Positions 1 to 8,215 of a DNA stretch of 30,584 nt are shown in pieces. Within the stretch, counting starts at the first letter, position 1. The number at the start of each line of letters is the position of its first letter. A program made the translations under genes and the position numbers. This stretch comes from DATLYT01 sp035574455 (GTDB taxonomy: Bacteria; Bacteroidota; Ignavibacteria; UBA10030): NCBI GenBank assembly GCA_035574455.1, contig DATLYT010000098.1:1-30584 (forward strand), given 5' to 3'. The notes under the pieces were generated by a model that worked only from the letters and a program-made list of their open reading frames with translations, made no database searches and was not told the origin of the DNA.

Positions 1-36
1 CGTAAGATAACGTATCGCTAACCTATTACGGTTCTC

Positions 37-65
37 TTGCAACACCTACCAAAGTTTCGTACTTT
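37..65 (+). promoter_or_regulatory. Possible promoter for tRNA-Arg
   Basis: TTGCAA at 37-42 and TACTTT at 60-65 are separated by 17 bases, and the predicted start is a few bases upstream of the tRNA 5' end at 78. The same TACTTT -10 element follows a good -35 box at 18269-18297, which gives some support. The -10 matches the consensus at only three positions, so this is tentative. Confidence 0.3.
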
Positions 66-77
66 CTATGAGAAATT

Positions 78-155
78 GGCCCCGTAGCTCAACATGGATA
101 GAGCAGAGGTTTCCTAAACCTTTGGTTGGAGGTTCGAGTCCTCTCGGGGCTACCA
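78..155 (+). tRNA. tRNA-Arg (anticodon CCT)
   Basis: A full cloverleaf can be drawn by hand. The acceptor is 78-84 with 145-151 (one G-U at the top), the D stem is GCTC 87-90 with GAGC 101-104, the anticodon stem is 106-110 with 118-122, and the T stem is 128-132 with 140-144 around TTCGAGT. The anticodon CCT is at 113-115 and reads AGG. The discriminator is A152 and the 3' CCA is encoded (153-155), unlike the other two tRNAs in the window. It decodes a codon that is usually rare. Confidence 0.95.
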
Positions 156-364
156 GAGAAGCGGTTTCGCCCGCTAACAAGCGGCGGGATCCGCAACGTG
201 ACTGACAGGTTAGCTTCACTGCGTTCGCTAACTTGTGTCACTTTGGGACTAAATCGTTGGGTCAGACGTTCGCCTAATCTCGACGGCGTTCGTTGGGAAA
301 CGGTCTCGGCGACACGAAGGAAGTTTATCTCACTACTTTTTATTCAACTACTCTCTACTCATCC
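156..364 (+). other. Structured spacer/leader between tRNA-Arg and proS
   Basis: This 209-base gap has no convincing gene. It contains an imperfect hairpin of about 14 pairs (199-214 with 227-240, a two-base bulge and a 12-base loop). It also has a GC-rich block at 161-188 where CCGC at 171-174 can pair either with GCGG at 161-164 or with GCGG at 181-184. No T-run follows the hairpins, so they do not look like terminators. The region probably forms part of the proS 5' leader or tRNA trailer. I recognise no known riboswitch or T-box consensus. Confidence 0.4.
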
Positions 365-2059
365 ATGCGCCTTTCGAAAGCCTTTATCCCTACACAGAAA
401 GAGATTCCTTCCGACGCTACGATTCCCAGTCACCAGCTGATGTTGAGGGCGGGTTTGATGCGACAATTAACGGCGGGAGTGTATGCCTATTTGCCGTTGG
501 GATACCGTGCCATGATGAAGGCGATGAATATCCTGCGGGAAGAGATGAATGCAATCGGAGGGCAGGAATTCCATCTGCCGGCATTAAACCCCGAAAGCCT
601 CTGGATTCAAACGGGACGCCGCAATGTGCCTAATTTTATCCTGAGTGTGAAGGAGCGAGATTTGGTCCTGGCACCAACACATGAAGAAGTGATCGCCTGG
701 ATTGCCAGTAGCCACATTCAGTCGTACAAAGACTTACCCCAAATCTGGTATCAGATTCAGACCAAGTTCCGGAATGAGCCGCGCCCGCGGTCGGGAGTCT
801 TGCGCGGTCGGCAATTCATCATGAAAGATTCCTACAGCCTCGATGCAACGTGGGAAGGGTTAGACAAAAGCTATGAGGCGCATGCCGAAGCGTACAAGAA
901 GATCTTCACGCGTGCGGGCCTTAAATTCTTTGTTGTTGGAGCATCGAGTGGGGCGATGGGAGGCACCGGATCTCAGGAGTTTATGGTAGAATCTGAATAC
1001 GGCGAGGATACCGTTGCACTCTGCACAGGATGCGATTATGCTGCCAATCTCGAAGTGGCTACATCGAAGCTACCATCCGTTGGCCGCAGTGCAGACGGAA
1101 AGCCCCTCGAGGAGATCCACACGCCGAATGTAAAGACCATTGATGACCTCGCGGCATTTTTAAAGGTTGACCACCAGCGGCTCGCGAAATCTGTCGTGTA
1201 TCGTCATGACGGCAAGCCGGTACTGATTCTCATGGTGGGCAACGACCAGCTCAATGAGTCGAAGCTTACAGCAGCGTTGGGTGGGGGAACGGTCGAGCCC
1301 ATGCCCGCCGAAGAACTGAAATCGCTCACCGGCGCTGACGGTGGGTCGATTGGACCGGTGGGGCTCAAAGGCTTCCGCATCATTGCCGATAAGCGTCTCG
1401 AAGGTGCAAACAATTTGATTAGCGGAGCGAATAGAAATGACTACCATCTTGCCAACATCGATTTACAGCGTGACGCGAAGATCGATGGCTACTATGATTT
1501 GCGCGTGGTGGAGCAGGGTGAGCCGTGTCCAAAGTGCGGCAAGCCGCTTAAAGTAACCCATGCCATCGAGCTGGGGCATATTTTTAAACTCGGCACGAAA
1601 TACTCCGAGGCACTCGGCGTGAAATTTCTGGACGAGAACGGACAATCACAGCCAGTCATTATGGGGAGCTATGGGATTGGGGTCGAGCGAATTATCGCAG
1701 GACACATCGAGCAAAGCCACGATAACGACGGGATTATCTGGAACATTCCCTTGGCGCCGTATCATGTACATGTCATTGCCGTAAGCATGAACAACAAAGA
1801 GACCGTGCTGGCAGCGAACCAGGTGTATCGCTCACTCACGGAAGCGGGCATCGAGACGTTGTTTGATGACCGGGCGAATGTCTCACCTGGATTCAAGTTC
1901 AAAGACGCCGACCTTCTCGGAATGCCATTTCAGGTCATTGTGGGGGAAAAGGGGCTCAAGAATAAACAGCTTGAGATTAAACGCCGCGCAACAGGAGAGC
2001 GGAAGATGGTCCCCATGGAGGAGATCGTGGCAACAATCAAGAACATGCTGAAAGAGTAA
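365..2059 (+). CDS. proS: Prolyl-tRNA synthetase, bacterial type with editing domain
   Basis: It charges tRNA-Pro with proline in the cytoplasm. The 564-residue protein matches the usual bacterial ProRS length (E. coli about 572). The class II core is visible: motif 2 around residues 136-157 (RNEPRPRSGVLRGRQF) and motif 3 near 434-443 (GSYGIGVERI). Between them, at about 216-380, lies a YbaK-like insertion domain that in this family clears Ala-tRNA-Pro, with the conserved editing lysine in LAKSVVYR (about residue 275). Two CxxC pairs (C220/C223 and C388/C391) could bind zinc; that is inference. The anticodon-binding domain is at the C-terminus. The frame is open upstream to a TTG at 293, but similarity to the family starts at the ATG at 365. 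No clear Shine-Dalgarno precedes it. The next gene follows after 12 bases. Confidence 0.96.
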   Translation: MRLSKAFIPTQKEIPSDATIPSHQLMLRAGLMRQLTAGVYAYLPLGYRAMMKAMNILREEMNAIGGQEFHLPALNPESLWIQTGRRNVPNFILSVKERDLVLAPTHEEVIAWIASSHIQSYKDLPQIWYQIQTKFRNEPRPRSGVLRGRQFIMKDSYSLDATWEGLDKSYEAHAEAYKKIFTRAGLKFFVVGASSGAMGGTGSQEFMVESEYGEDTVALCTGCDYAANLEVATSKLPSVGRSADGKPLEEIHTPNVKTIDDLAAFLKVDHQRLAKSVVYRHDGKPVLILMVGNDQLNESKLTAALGGGTVEPMPAEELKSLTGADGGSIGPVGLKGFRIIADKRLEGANNLISGANRNDYHLANIDLQRDAKIDGYYDLRVVEQGEPCPKCGKPLKVTHAIELGHIFKLGTKYSEALGVKFLDENGQSQPVIMGSYGIGVERIIAGHIEQSHDNDGIIWNIPLAPYHVHVIAVSMNNKETVLAANQVYRSLTEAGIETLFDDRANVSPGFKFKDADLLGMPFQVIVGEKGLKNKQLEIKRRATGERKMVPMEEIVATIKNMLKE

Positions 2060-2071
2060 GGGTTGTCGCTC

Positions 2072-3496
2072 ATGGCTACGGAAACTGTCTCATTCATTCT
2101 TGCAGGTGAGAGGAGGAATTCCTCAGCGAGTATCTCACCTGTCACGAACCCTTGGGATGATTCCGTTGTCGGAACTGTTGCCTTGGCGACTGAAGCGGAT
2201 GTCGATGAGGCGATCGAGCGGGCGCTCAAGGGATTTGAAAAGACAAGGGCTGTGGCGAGTTATGAACGGGCTGAAATTCTTTCCTTCATCTCCAGCCAAA
2301 TCAAACAGCAGAAAGAGGAGTTTGCCCGACTCATCACTGCCGAGGTGGGAAAGCCAATCCAGTGGTCGCGTGTCGAGGTAGATCGCGCCGTCATGACATT
2401 CCAGCTTGCTGCCGAGGAAGCCAAACGAATCGGTGGAGAAAGCCTTCCGCTTGACCTCAACGCGAACACGAAGAATCGGTTTGGGATTGTCCGCCGTTTT
2501 CCGCTTGGAGTCATCCTCTGCATTGCACCATTTAATTTTCCGCTCAACCTCGTTGCCCACAAAGTTGCACCCGCGATAGCTGCGGGCAATGCGTTTATTC
2601 TGAAGCCGCCTCCCCAAGCTCCATTCACAAGCCTAAAATTAGGCGAAATCATTGTGGCCTCGGGATTTCCGAAGGAAGCGTTTAGCGTTCTCCCTTGCTC
2701 GAATCAGGTGGCTGAACGCCTCGTGACTGACAAACGGATCAACATGCTGAGCTTTACTGGCAGCCCAGCGGTCGGTTGGCAGCTTAAGACGAAAGCTGGA
2801 AAGAAAAAAGTCCTGCTCGAGCTCGGAGGCAATGCGGGGGTGATCATTGACAAAACGGCACGGGTGGACGAGGCGGTGAAGAAAAATGTCATCGGCTCGT
2901 TTGTCTATTCCGGTCAGGTTTGCATTAAAGTGCAGCGGATTTACGTGCACGAAGCGGTCTATAACGATTATCGTGAAAAGTTTGTGCAGGCCGTAAAAGC
3001 GGTGAAGTGTGGTGATCCCAATGACCCCGACACACTGCTGGGGCCGCTTATTAATGATGCGGCGGTGGAACGTGTTTCCCAATGGATTGCTGAAGCAGTC
3101 CAACAAGGCGCGAAGCTGCTTACTGGTGGAGGTCAAAAGGGTCGAGTAATTGAGCCGACGGTTTTAGAACATGTTCCCCGGACGGCGAATGTTTTCTGCA
3201 ATGAGGTGTTTGGCCCGGTAGTGACATTGCATCCATTTAGAACGATTGAGGAAGCTGTCGCCGGAGTCAACGATTCGAGCTTCGGACTGCAGGCAGGTGT
3301 TTTTTCGAACGATTTTCAAAACATCCTTTACGCCTATCATCACATCGACGTTGGTGCAGTCATTGTGAACGATAATCCCACCTTCCGCATCGACAACATG
3401 CCCTACGGCGGTATCAAGGATTCCGGCTTTGGCCGAGAGGGACTGCGGTACGCCATCGAGGCAATGACAGAACCGAAGCTGTTGGTGGTGGGATAG
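2072..3496 (+). CDS. NAD(P)-dependent aldehyde dehydrogenase
   Basis: This 474-residue protein belongs to the aldehyde dehydrogenase superfamily, which oxidises an aldehyde to the acid with NAD(P)+. The Rossmann-domain motif APFNFPLN (about 152-159, with the transition-state Asn), the cofactor-binding lysine near 178 (in LKPPPQ rather than the more common KPSE), the general base in ELGGN (E250) and the nucleophile in SGQVC (C284) are all present, so it should be active. It most resembles the lactaldehyde/glyceraldehyde/phosphonoacetaldehyde dehydrogenase branch, but the substrate cannot be read from sequence. The ATG at 2072 is chosen over the TTG at 2063 because a TAAGGG sits at a usable distance. 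It lies 12 bases after proS, so co-transcription is likely. Confidence 0.9.
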   Translation: MATETVSFILAGERRNSSASISPVTNPWDDSVVGTVALATEADVDEAIERALKGFEKTRAVASYERAEILSFISSQIKQQKEEFARLITAEVGKPIQWSRVEVDRAVMTFQLAAEEAKRIGGESLPLDLNANTKNRFGIVRRFPLGVILCIAPFNFPLNLVAHKVAPAIAAGNAFILKPPPQAPFTSLKLGEIIVASGFPKEAFSVLPCSNQVAERLVTDKRINMLSFTGSPAVGWQLKTKAGKKKVLLELGGNAGVIIDKTARVDEAVKKNVIGSFVYSGQVCIKVQRIYVHEAVYNDYREKFVQAVKAVKCGDPNDPDTLLGPLINDAAVERVSQWIAEAVQQGAKLLTGGGQKGRVIEPTVLEHVPRTANVFCNEVFGPVVTLHPFRTIEEAVAGVNDSSFGLQAGVFSNDFQNILYAYHHIDVGAVIVNDNPTFRIDNMPYGGIKDSGFGREGLRYAIEAMTEPKLLVVG

Positions 3497-3514
3497 GCAG
3501 TTGTGAACAGGTCC

Positions 3515-3543
3515 TTGCGTTCGTCACCATAGGAAGGTATATT
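3515..3543 (+). promoter_or_regulatory. Sigma70-like promoter for the toxin-antitoxin pair
   Basis: TTGCGT (3515-3520) and TATATT (3538-3543) are 17 bases apart, the ideal spacing. The predicted transcription start (about 3550) is only about five bases before the ATG at 3555, so the antitoxin mRNA would be nearly leaderless. No Shine-Dalgarno is visible. Confidence 0.5.
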
Positions 3544-3554
3544 GGAATCAAGCC

Positions 3555-3782
3555 ATGAATGATTACGAACAATATATTTCCATCAATCCAGAGATTCGAT
3601 TTGGCAAACCATGTATTGCTGGAACAAGGATTGCAGTCTCTGATATCCTCAGCTGGCTGGCATCCGGTATGTCAAACGAAGACATCCTGAAGAATTATCC
3701 CGAGCTTCGCTTGGAGCATATCCGAGCCGCTCTTGCCTTTGCCGCCCACCGCGAAGACATTGCAAAAATCGTGACAAAGTAG
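3555..3782 (+). CDS. DUF433 antitoxin (VapB45-like)
   Basis: This 75-residue protein has the DUF433 pattern: GKPCIAGTRIAV near residues 17-28, then a helix-turn-helix-like stretch (SGMSNEDILKNYPEL) and the terminal LAFAAHRE. DUF433 proteins are usually paired with PIN-like toxins and act as DNA-binding antitoxins that neutralise the toxin and repress their own promoter. The adjacent downstream gene encodes a DUF5615 PIN-like protein one base after this stop, as expected for such a module. Autoregulation of the promoter at 3515-3543 is likely by analogy with VapBC systems; I did not identify an operator. Confidence 0.85.
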   Translation: MNDYEQYISINPEIRFGKPCIAGTRIAVSDILSWLASGMSNEDILKNYPELRLEHIRAALAFAAHREDIAKIVTK

Positions 3783-3783
3783 G

Positions 3784-4122
3784 ATGAAACTCCTGCTCGA
3801 CGCGAATCTATCGTGGCGTCTTATCGAACCATTGAGTGCGCATTTTCCAGTCGTTGAACATGTAAATCGAGTCAATCTTATTTCTCCCGCCACCGACCAA
3901 CAGATCTGGGAATACGCGCGCGTAAACGGCAGTTTTATCGTTACCAACGATGATGACTTTCTCAAGATTCTCCTCTTGCGAGGGTTCCCTCCCAAGATAG
4001 TGCTCCTGAGAACGGGCAACCAGAGCACTGAATATCTAAAAGAGCTGCTGATTCAATACAAAGAGAAGATTAAGGCGTTAAGCGACTCTCCTGATCACGG
4101 GTTGTTAGAGATCTACGGTTAA
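3784..4122 (+). CDS. DUF5615 PIN-like toxin (VapC45/Mut7-C type)
   Basis: This 112-residue PIN-like protein has acidic residues where the nuclease fold needs them: D6 in LLLDANLS and the cluster D56-D58 in TNDDDFL, with D38 in SPATDQQIWEYA. Proteins of this family are predicted metal-dependent ribonucleases and are normally held inactive by a DUF433 partner. The start codon comes one base after the antitoxin stop, so translation is coupled. The protein looks complete and not degraded. The RNA target is unknown. The module sits between an aldehyde dehydrogenase and dnaE, unrelated genes, which suggests insertion by horizontal transfer. Confidence 0.82.
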   Translation: MKLLLDANLSWRLIEPLSAHFPVVEHVNRVNLISPATDQQIWEYARVNGSFIVTNDDDFLKILLLRGFPPKIVLLRTGNQSTEYLKELLIQYKEKIKALSDSPDHGLLEIYG

Positions 4123-4286
4123 CGGTGTGAGAGGGGAGGTTGTCTGACCTAAGCTGATGGTTAGAGGAAGAATTCTCTGCTCTTTCTTTTCTCCCCTTTA
4201 ATTCGTACTCTTCCACTGCAATTCAAAAGATGCTTTTTCTGCATCCTGCTGTCTGCACCAGCATTCTGCGATCTGCCATTTGAGTT

Positions 4287-7200
4287 ATGCCAGAGTTTGT
4301 TCATCTCCACAACCATTCTCATTATAGCCTCTTAGACGGCGCTTCGACCATCGAAGGCCTTATCAAGTCCGCCGTAGAGCAGAAAATGCCCGCTGTTGCT
4401 CTTACTGACCACGGTGTCATGTTCGGGGCAATCGAGTTCTACAAGAAAGCGAAAAAAGCGGGCATCAAGCCCATTCTTGGCTTTGAAGCATACATCCTCA
4501 CCAAAGGTAGCCGCTTCGACAAGACGATGCAATCGGAGAAATCCGCAAAAGGTCAGGGTCGCGGAATCTACCATCATATTCTCCTGCTTGCCAAGGATAA
4601 CGTTGGCTATAAGAATTTGATGAAGCTTTGCACGTTAGGGCACACAGAGGGTTTCTACTACAAGCCCCGCATCGATGTGGAGCTGCTCAACCGGTATCGG
4701 GAAGGTATTGTTGCAACGTCGGCGTGCCCGGGTGGGGTGGTCTCGGCGCATTTGGTCAACAACGATTATGAAGAAGCCCGTTCCGTGGCGGCCATCTATA
4801 AGGAGATTTTTGGGGAGGATTTCTACATCGAAATTCAGAACCACGGTATGGAGGTCGAGAAACCGATTCTGGCAAACGCGCCGCGGCTTGCAAAAGAGCT
4901 TGGCCTAAAGCTCGTCGGGACGAACGATGTCCATTATCTCAAGTACGAGCACGCCCTGCCGCATAACATCATGCTGCATATTCCGGACGCGAGCAGTACG
5001 AACACTCAGGATTACATGACGCTCCGTTACGGCACCGACCAGCTCTATTTTAAGAGCGCGAGAGAGATGCAGGAGGTGTTCAGAGAATTTCCTGAGGCGA
5101 TAGCCTCAACGTTAGAGATTGCTGAGAAGTGTAACGTGGAGCTGGACTTCAAGAAGAACTACATGCCGAATTTCCCCATTCCTGCGGATGCGGGTGTGCA
5201 GACACTTGAGGAATATCTCGCCAAACTCGCCCGCGAAGGTCTTACACGCCGCTATTCGACCGTAACACCTCAGATGATAGAACGACTCGAGCACGAGCTT
5301 GCTGTCATCAACAAAATGGGGTATGCGGGCTATTTCTTGATCGTTCAGGATTTCATTAATGCAGCGCGGCAAATGGGTGTGCGGGTTGGTCCAGGCCGCG
5401 GCAGTGCTGCCGGTAGCTTGGTTTCCTATGCGATCGGTATTACCGATGTTGATCCACTCCATTATGGGCTTCTGTTTGAGCGCTTTTTAAATCCCGACCG
5501 CATCAGCATGCCGGATATCGATGTGGACTTTGCGGACGATAAGCGAGACAAAGTCATCGAATACGTCCGCAACAAGTATGGGGCTGACTCTGTCGCTCAG
5601 ATCATTACGTTTGGCACACTTTCCTCCCGTGCCGTGCTGAAAGATGTCGGCAGAGTGCTTGGCATCCCTCTTGCGACCATTGATTCGATTACGAAGCAGA
5701 TTCCCGTCGTGCTTGGCAAGGTTACCCCCCTGGCTGAGGCGTTGGAAACAATCCCCGACCTCAAGTGGGTCAAGGAAAGTCCGGATGAAAAAATCCGTCT
5801 CCTGATCGAGTCTGCCAAAGTGCTCGAAGGGATGAACCGTAACGTCTCGACGCATGCGGCGGGCGTTGTGATTGCTCCGGGCGAGATCAGCGACTACGTG
5901 CCGATGTACAAAACGCCTCAGACGGAGTTGATGACCCAGTACAATATGAAGGACCTTGAGGATGCCGGTTTGCTCAAGATGGATTTCCTCGGTCTACGCA
6001 CACTGACGGTACTCGAGAACGCGCTTCAACTCATCAAACAGAATCATGGTGTTGAGATAGACCTCGACAGACTTCCTCCTGACGATCCGAAGACGCTTGA
6101 ACTCTTTTCGAAAGCGCAGACCGTCGCGATCTTCCAGTTTGAAAGTTCCGGCATGCAGGACTATCTGCGTAAGCTCAAGCCGACTTCGATTCACGACCTT
6201 GTTGCGATGAACGCGCTGTACCGGCCGGGTCCTATGCAGATGATCGATGAGTTCATTGCCCGCAAGCATGGACTGCAGAAGATCGAATACATCCATCCGA
6301 AGCTTGAACCGATTCTCAAGGAGACGTACGGCGTCATTGTCTATCAAGAGCAGGTGATGAAGATCGCGAGCGAGATTGCCGGGTTCAGTCTCGCTAAAGC
6401 CGACCTGATGCGCCGCGCGATGGGCAAAAAAGATAAGGCGCTGATGGCGGAGCAGAAGAAAGAGTTCGTCGCCGGCGCATTACAGAACGGAATCGATAAG
6501 AAAACGGCATCCGACATTTTCGACCTCATCGAGAAATTCGCTTCGTACGGCTTCAACAAATCGCACAGCGTTGCCTATTCGGTGTTGGCCTATCAGACCG
6601 CCTATCTCAAGGCACACTATCCGGCTGAATACATGGCTGCAACACTCTCCAGCGAAATGGGCGATACGGATAAGATTGTGCTCTTGATTGATGATTGCCG
6701 GAAATTGGGGATTCCTGTTCTGCCGCCAGATGTAAACGAAAGCGGCGTGAACTTCGCCGCGACGCCGAAGGGCATTCGGTTTGGACTCAGCGCAATAAAA
6801 AATGTTGGCGTGAGTGCCGTGGAGCAGATCGTCAAAGCGAGGCAGGAGAAAGGGAATTTCCGGGACCTGTTCGATTTCTGCGCACGGGTGGACTTGCGGC
6901 TTGTCAATAAGAAAACGATTGAAAGTCTGATTCAAGCAGGGGCTTTCGATTCACTTCACCAGAATCGGGCACAACTCTTTGCGGCGGTCGAACGGGCAAT
7001 CAGCTATGGCCAGAGCGTCCAGGAATCCCTGGCACGCGGACAAAATAGTCTCTTTGAGGTCGGCGGAGCCAAAATGCAGGTCAAGCCCATGTTGCCTTCC
7101 GTCGAACCTTGGAATGAGGCAGAAATTCTTTCCCGCGAAAAAGCCGTGCTGGGTTTCTACGTTTCAGGCCACCCCTTGCTCAAATATGCCGATGAGATTG

Positions 7201-7754
7201 AAGCGTTTGCGACGGTAAAGTTGGGTCAAGTGGAAAATTTCAAAAATAATACGACAGCGCGCGTCTGTGGCATCGTCACCGCGGTAAAGAAAAAGGTTGA
7301 TAAACGAGGCAATCTCATGGCCTTTGTGACGATTGAGGACTTTACGGGGAAGGCGGAGTGCATCGTCTTTTCTGATGCGTTTCAGAAGTATGGAAAACTC
7401 TTAGAGCCTGATTCGATGGTCATGGTGAGTGGAAAGGGAGAGTTGAGCGGCGATGCCATCAAGATTTTGGTCAACGAAGTGATCCCGATGGATGCGTTGC
7501 GGGAGAGATTCACGAAAAGCATCGTGCTACATTTGAACCTCGACCAGGTGAGCGAGCAAACGGTCGTTGCGATGCGGGAGTTGATGGAGAAGCACAGGGG
7601 ACAGTGCGTGTGTTACTTCAGTGTTTCGGGTGGCGGGATTGAGAAAAATTCGATATATTTTACACGCAAGTACACTGTAGAACCCAGCCATCAATTTATT
7701 GCAGCGATGAAGCAGTTACTCGGCCCCTCGGCAGTGCATTTGCAGGCATCATAA
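4287..7754 (+). CDS. dnaE: DNA polymerase III alpha subunit
   Basis: It is the replicative polymerase catalytic subunit, 1155 residues, in the usual DnaE range. From the N-terminus: a PHP domain (1 to about 220) with a complete metal-ligand set (H8, H10, D17, H42, E67, H96 or H97, C147, D214, H216); a palm with catalytic D410 and D412 in PDIDVDF and D566 in KMDFLGLRTL; fingers; a helix-hairpin-helix/beta-binding region; and an OB fold at roughly residues 990-1060 (ARVCGIVTAVKKKV onward). The intact PHP ligands differ from E. coli, where the site is degenerate, and suggest possible intrinsic proofreading. The start is chosen because FVHLHNHSHYSLLDG is the canonical N-terminus. No strong Shine-Dalgarno is seen in the preceding 164-base gap. 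trxA follows after 15 bases. Confidence 0.97.
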   Translation: MPEFVHLHNHSHYSLLDGASTIEGLIKSAVEQKMPAVALTDHGVMFGAIEFYKKAKKAGIKPILGFEAYILTKGSRFDKTMQSEKSAKGQGRGIYHHILLLAKDNVGYKNLMKLCTLGHTEGFYYKPRIDVELLNRYREGIVATSACPGGVVSAHLVNNDYEEARSVAAIYKEIFGEDFYIEIQNHGMEVEKPILANAPRLAKELGLKLVGTNDVHYLKYEHALPHNIMLHIPDASSTNTQDYMTLRYGTDQLYFKSAREMQEVFREFPEAIASTLEIAEKCNVELDFKKNYMPNFPIPADAGVQTLEEYLAKLAREGLTRRYSTVTPQMIERLEHELAVINKMGYAGYFLIVQDFINAARQMGVRVGPGRGSAAGSLVSYAIGITDVDPLHYGLLFERFLNPDRISMPDIDVDFADDKRDKVIEYVRNKYGADSVAQIITFGTLSSRAVLKDVGRVLGIPLATIDSITKQIPVVLGKVTPLAEALETIPDLKWVKESPDEKIRLLIESAKVLEGMNRNVSTHAAGVVIAPGEISDYVPMYKTPQTELMTQYNMKDLEDAGLLKMDFLGLRTLTVLENALQLIKQNHGVEIDLDRLPPDDPKTLELFSKAQTVAIFQFESSGMQDYLRKLKPTSIHDLVAMNALYRPGPMQMIDEFIARKHGLQKIEYIHPKLEPILKETYGVIVYQEQVMKIASEIAGFSLAKADLMRRAMGKKDKALMAEQKKEFVAGALQNGIDKKTASDIFDLIEKFASYGFNKSHSVAYSVLAYQTAYLKAHYPAEYMAATLSSEMGDTDKIVLLIDDCRKLGIPVLPPDVNESGVNFAATPKGIRFGLSAIKNVGVSAVEQIVKARQEKGNFRDLFDFCARVDLRLVNKKTIESLIQAGAFDSLHQNRAQLFAAVERAISYGQSVQESLARGQNSLFEVGGAKMQVKPMLPSVEPWNEAEILSREKAVLGFYVSGHPLLKYADEIEAFATVKLGQVENFKNNTTARVCGIVTAVKKKVDKRGNLMAFVTIEDFTGKAECIVFSDAFQKYGKLLEPDSMVMVSGKGELSGDAIKILVNEVIPMDALRERFTKSIVLHLNLDQVSEQTVVAMRELMEKHRGQCVCYFSVSGGGIEKNSIYFTRKYTVEPSHQFIAAMKQLLGPSAVHLQAS

Positions 7755-7769
7755 CTACAAGGAGAAGAA

Positions 7770-8093
7770 ATGAAACCCATTGAAGTAACGGATGCGAATT
7801 TTGAAAGTGAAGTTATTAAATCTGATAAACCCGTGTTAGTGGATTTTTGGGCAGAGTGGTGCGGCCCGTGTCGGATGATTGCCCCCATTGTTGAAGAGAT
7901 CGCGAAAGAATACAACGGAACGCTAAAAGTCGGAAAGATGGATGTCGACGCCAATCCGCAAGTCTCGATGCAGTTTGGGATTCGCAGCATTCCGACGTTA
8001 CTCATTTTTAAGGGAGGGCGTGTCGTTGACCAGGTGATTGGAGCCGTGCCGAAGAGAGTCTTAACGGAGAAGCTTTCCAAACACCTGAATTGA
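7770..8093 (+). CDS. trxA: Thioredoxin
   Basis: This 107-residue protein has a classical thioredoxin fold: the redox motif WCGPC (C31 and C34), buried D25 in VDFWAEW, and the cis-proline in SIPT (P75). It reduces protein disulfides in the cytoplasm and is re-reduced by thioredoxin reductase, which is not in the window. No signal peptide is present. A strong Shine-Dalgarno (AAGGAG) lies just upstream of the ATG. It follows dnaE by 15 bases and is followed by two stem-loops, so it is the last gene of the dnaE-trxA unit. Confidence 0.96.
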   Translation: MKPIEVTDANFESEVIKSDKPVLVDFWAEWCGPCRMIAPIVEEIAKEYNGTLKVGKMDVDANPQVSMQFGIRSIPTLLIFKGGRVVDQVIGAVPKRVLTEKLSKHLN

Positions 8094-8110
8094 CGTCGAC
8101 TGTTGACAAT

Positions 8111-8152
8111 GCGAGAACCCGGAGCTGTGCGCGTTCTCGCATTTTTGTTTTT
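8111..8152 (+). terminator. Rho-independent terminator after trxA
   Basis: GCGAGAAC (8111-8118) pairs with GTTCTCGC (8133-8140) across a 14-base loop, followed by a T-rich tract (ATTTTTGTTTTT). It ends the dnaE-trxA transcript. Confidence 0.85.
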
Positions 8153-8164
8153 GTACGAAAATAG

Positions 8165-8196
8165 ACCCGCGAGACCTTAACGACCTCGCGGGTTTT
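8165..8196 (+). terminator. Second stem-loop, terminator or aspS leader element
   Basis: ACCCGCGAG (8165-8173) pairs perfectly with CTCGCGGGT (8185-8193), followed by a short run of T. It is a back-up terminator for trxA or a leader hairpin of aspS, whose start is 20 bases downstream. The T-run is short, so termination may be partial. Confidence 0.6.
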
Positions 8197-8215
8197 AGCA
8201 AAACGAGGGACAACC

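Noticed and set aside
4132..4197. Possible long hairpin AGGGGAG/CTCCCCT between the toxin gene and dnaE
   Set aside because: Only seven pairs across a span of more than 50 bases, with a weak T-run. The 164-base gap also has a pyrimidine-rich tract (about 4174-4200), but I could not assign a terminator or promoter.
8103..8131. Perfect -35 consensus TTGACA just after trxA
   Set aside because: No -10-like sequence lies 15-19 bases downstream, and the interval is occupied by a terminator stem.
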